From positions 17,614 to 81,613 of the forward strand of contig JAFVTT010000034.1 of the NCBI GenBank assembly GCA_017503065.1: 64,000 nt of DNA, written 5' to 3'. Positions 62,203-64,000 of the stretch are shown here, in pieces. The notes beneath the pieces are model-generated. The model searched no databases and was not told the origin of the DNA. It saw only the letters and a list, made by a program, of their open reading frames with translations. The position numbers were made by a program, and so were the translations under genes. Source of the DNA: Bacteroidaceae bacterium (GTDB lineage: Bacteria > Bacteroidota > Bacteroidia > Bacteroidales > Bacteroidaceae). Numbering within the stretch: the stretch's first letter is position 1; every line of letters begins with the position of its first letter.

Positions 62203-62679
62203 TCATCGGATGGCCCTCACTTTTATTCCTATGTCTGTGATGTGCGGCAGCACTTCGCGCGACATTATATGGTATAGTTTCATGTTTCCTTTCTGCCCTT
62301 TCTTCAGCATCAGGGTGGTATCGCTGTGGCTGTATGCTTTCATGGTCACGCCTTTCCCCTTGGAGTAGGCCTCGCTGCTTCCCATTTCTATGCAGACTGT
62401 ATCCTTGTGTATCTTTATCGGGGATTGTAGCGACAGTTCCCTGATAAGGTACACCCTCCGGTAGGGGAACTGGTGTGCGCTGCGTATTTCCGTGTCTACG
62501 GCATAGCGGCCTTCCATGTTTGCCGGAGGAAGTTCGAAGGCAATGGTGTCGTTCCTGCTCCATCCGTCCATGCTGATGTGCTTGTACTGGTGTTGGACGA
62601 TGTCGCCGATACAACTACTGAGCAGGAGCGTCAGGATTGCTGCCGTGATTGTCCTTTGCAGAGTTGCCTTGGTTGTCAT
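62203..62679 (-). CDS. gldH: Gliding-motility lipoprotein GldH family
   Basis: 158 aa from the ATG at 62679, which gives a good lipoprotein signal (MTTKATLQRTITAAILTLLL, then SSC). An in-frame start further upstream would bury the signal. HISMDGWSRNDTIAFELP, QFPYRRVYLIRELSL and the closing HIMSREVLPHITDIGIKVR match GldH. In gliding Bacteroidota GldH supports the motility/type IX secretion machinery. The start overlaps the ricT gene by 65 bp in another frame. Confidence 0.88.
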   Translation of the reverse strand: MTTKATLQRTITAAILTLLLSSCIGDIVQHQYKHISMDGWSRNDTIAFELPPANMEGRYAVDTEIRSAHQFPYRRVYLIRELSLQSPIKIHKDTVCIEMGSSEAYSKGKGVTMKAYSHSDTTLMLKKGQKGNMKLYHIMSREVLPHITDIGIKVRAIR

Positions 62680-63772
62680 TGCGCTTGTTCTTCTTCTTTT
62701 TCTTGCTTGCCAGTTGGGCGTCAAAGCGTCCCAGGTCTTCCTGTGTGGCAAGGTCTATGGGGCGTGCCTTCTCCTTGTTGGCATCCTTGGACAGGGTGAC
62801 GGGGTTTTCGCCCCTCTTGTTCTGTGCTATGATTTCCATGGCACGCTCTGCCGTGATGGTGGTGATGTTGGCGGCGAAGTGCTTGTCCGAGGAATAGGAG
62901 ACGAGTCCTGCCAGGATGTCGGCCTTGAAGAAGAACCACTCGCCTTCCTGCGTGTTCAGCACTATGTCCCTGTGGGGAAGTTTGCGGCCGGCCTCCATGT
63001 ACTGGTCTACCTCGTAGTTCATGCAGCACTTCAGTTTGGCGCACTGTCCTGCCAGTTTCTGGGGATTGAGCGACAGGTTCTGGAAGCGTGCCGCCGCAGT
63101 GCCCACACTGGTGAAACTCTTTATCCATGTGGAGCAGCACAGTTCTCTGCCGCAAGGGCCGAAACCGCCTATGCGCCCGGCTTCCTGACGTGCGCCTATC
63201 TGCTTCATCTCTATCCTAACGTGGAACACCTCTGCCAGCACCTTGATGAGTTGGCGGAAGTCCACGCGTCCGTCGGCGATGTAGTAGAAGATAGCCTTGT
63301 TGCCGTCGCCCTGATACTCCACATCACCGATTTTCATCTCCAGTCCGAGGTCCTTGGCAATCTGGCGTGACTCTATCATGGTCTGGTGCTCGCGTGCCTT
63401 TGCCTGCTCGTACTTTTCCATGTCGCCCTCCTTTGCCAGGCGATACACGCGCTTTATCTCCTCCTCGCTCTTCAGGTTGGCCTTCTTCACCTGCAATGCT
63501 GCAAGTGTGCCGGTCAGTGTCACTATGCCTATGTCGTGGCCGGGGTTGCCCTCCACGGCCACTATGTCGCCTTTCTTCAGTTCCAGTCCGTTGGAGTTGT
63601 GGTAGTATCCCTTGCGGGTGTTCTTGAACTGCACCTCCACCAGGTCCGTCACCTCTGTGTTGTTGGGAATGTCGGCCATGTAGTCGCACACGTTCAGTTG
63701 CGTGTAGTGGTTGGTATGCCACCCCTTGCTGCAAAGGCCGCGTCCTCCGCCTGATATATATTTATGTTCCAT
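62615..63772 (-). CDS. ricT: PSP1/RicT (YaaT)-like protein
   Basis: 385 aa. The PSP1 domain (VEVQFKNTRKGYYHNSNGLELKKGDIVAVE...) and the Cys motif GGFGPCGRELCCSTWI...KLKCCMNYE, which in RicT helps hold iron-sulfur clusters, are present. A long Lys-rich tail (SKKKKKNKRNDNQGNS) is likely disordered. In Bacillus RicT works in the Y-complex affecting RNA processing. The ATG overlaps the stop of the upstream holB-like gene (TAATG). Confidence 0.92.
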   Translation of the reverse strand: MEHKYISGGGRGLCSKGWHTNHYTQLNVCDYMADIPNNTEVTDLVEVQFKNTRKGYYHNSNGLELKKGDIVAVEGNPGHDIGIVTLTGTLAALQVKKANLKSEEEIKRVYRLAKEGDMEKYEQAKAREHQTMIESRQIAKDLGLEMKIGDVEYQGDGNKAIFYYIADGRVDFRQLIKVLAEVFHVRIEMKQIGARQEAGRIGGFGPCGRELCCSTWIKSFTSVGTAAARFQNLSLNPQKLAGQCAKLKCCMNYEVDQYMEAGRKLPHRDIVLNTQEGEWFFFKADILAGLVSYSSDKHFAANITTITAERAMEIIAQNKRGENPVTLSKDANKEKARPIDLATQEDLGRFDAQLASKKKKKNKRNDNQGNSAKDNHGSNPDAPAQ

Positions 63773-64000
63773 TATTGTATTAGTAGTACTATCATTTTCA
63801 ATGCAAAGTCAAAGAAGATCATCTTCGGGTTCACGTTCTGCTCTATGTCGCGCTGGCATGCGGACAGTTCTTCCATGATCGGTATTACGTTCTTCTCGTT
63901 CACGAAACGTGCGAAGTTGGTGCTGAAGGCCGCCTCCTCTTCTGTCTCGTAGACCAGTTCTTGACGTTTGAAGTTGTACATGAAGTTCTCTCTGATGAGG
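63772..64000 (-). CDS. holB: 3' end of a DNA polymerase III delta' subunit-like gene (continues beyond the window)
   Basis: The frame is open from 64000 to a TAA at 63772 and gives the last 76 residues: LIRENFMYNFKRQELVYETE, then EEEAAFSTNFARFVNEKNVI and NPKMIFFDFALKMIVLLIQ. The short sequence and the position directly before PSP1/ricT fit the C-terminus of Bacteroidota HolB, part of the clamp loader. The internal Met at 63981 is not the start. The call rests on context as much as on sequence. Confidence 0.65.
   Translation of the reverse strand, partial: LIRENFMYNFKRQELVYETEEEAAFSTNFARFVNEKNVIPIMEELSACQRDIEQNVNPKMIFFDFALKMIVLLIQ

Overview
The window reads as chromosomal DNA of a Bacteroidales bacterium, most likely Prevotellaceae (inference). 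The reasons are Bacteroidota-type promoters (TTTG, about 20 bp, then TAnnTTTG) ahead of many genes, a short primary sigma factor without region 1.1, type IX secretion and gliding-associated genes (porT, gldH), Bacteroidota-only families (DUF4290, DUF3098, DUF4252, DUF2723), a MurA with Asp in place of the fosfomycin-target Cys, and an IMP cyclohydrolase that stands alone instead of being fused in PurH. Most of the window is core housekeeping DNA of moderate GC. Three AT-richer patches look acquired or fast-evolving: 1-2.7 kb, 31-34.7 kb and 40.8-44.4 kb.

Layout. 1-2.7 kb: an unknown truncated gene and a DUF4143-type ATPase. 3.0-6.4 kb: a DUF2723 (GT-C/GT117-type) membrane protein with a DUF3098 protein. 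6.4-7.2 kb: tRNA-Leu and an HU-like protein. 7.3-10.5 kb: a tight leftward operon DUF1846 - DUF4250 - CobW/COG0523 metal GTPase - 51-aa membrane protein; the last and the DUF4250 gene are very small. 10.5-12.5 kb: secreted alpha/beta hydrolase and a YugP-type Zn protease. 12.6-19.8 kb: leftward cluster yicC-gmk-tsaB-DUF4290-murA-rimM-dxr-rseP with many overlapping start/stop codons. 19.9-22.2 kb: nadD, a MORN protein and a GH109-like oxidoreductase. 22.3-30.8 kb: rpoD, glyS, FKBP lipoprotein, asd, cation/proton antiporter, lolD, cvfB.

30.8-34.7 kb is a repeat-rich AT-rich segment with an outer-membrane barrel gene. 34.7-40.6 kb holds a MacB-like ABC ATPase and permease under a sigma-54 two-component system; a perfect -24/-12 promoter and matching palindromic enhancer sites can be read directly. 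40.8-44.1 kb has an orphan lipoprotein and a TPR/LuxR-like membrane regulator. 44.4-51 kb: rplS, porT, ferredoxin, aspC, ribBA, lptF/G-like permease, tRNA-Met. 51.2-53.2 kb: ECF sigma operon with two DUF4252 proteins. 53.5-55.6 kb: GH20 hexosaminidase with an N-terminal BspA-type LRR. 55.7-62 kb: IMP cyclohydrolase, then the cell-shape operon mreB-mreC-mreD-mrdA-rodA. 62.2-64 kb: gldH, ricT/PSP1 and the 3' end of a holB-like gene.

The most unusual non-coding structure is a 60-bp element of three 16-bp inverted repeats at an exact 22-bp period. Three sequence-related copies and one diverged copy of the same geometry are present, and all four lie in tail-to-tail gaps between converging genes. 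A second family of 20-bp palindromes (GGACACGGCATGCCGTGTCC and a GGACGCTGC variant) is scattered through other gaps. No CRISPR array, rRNA or transposase was found.
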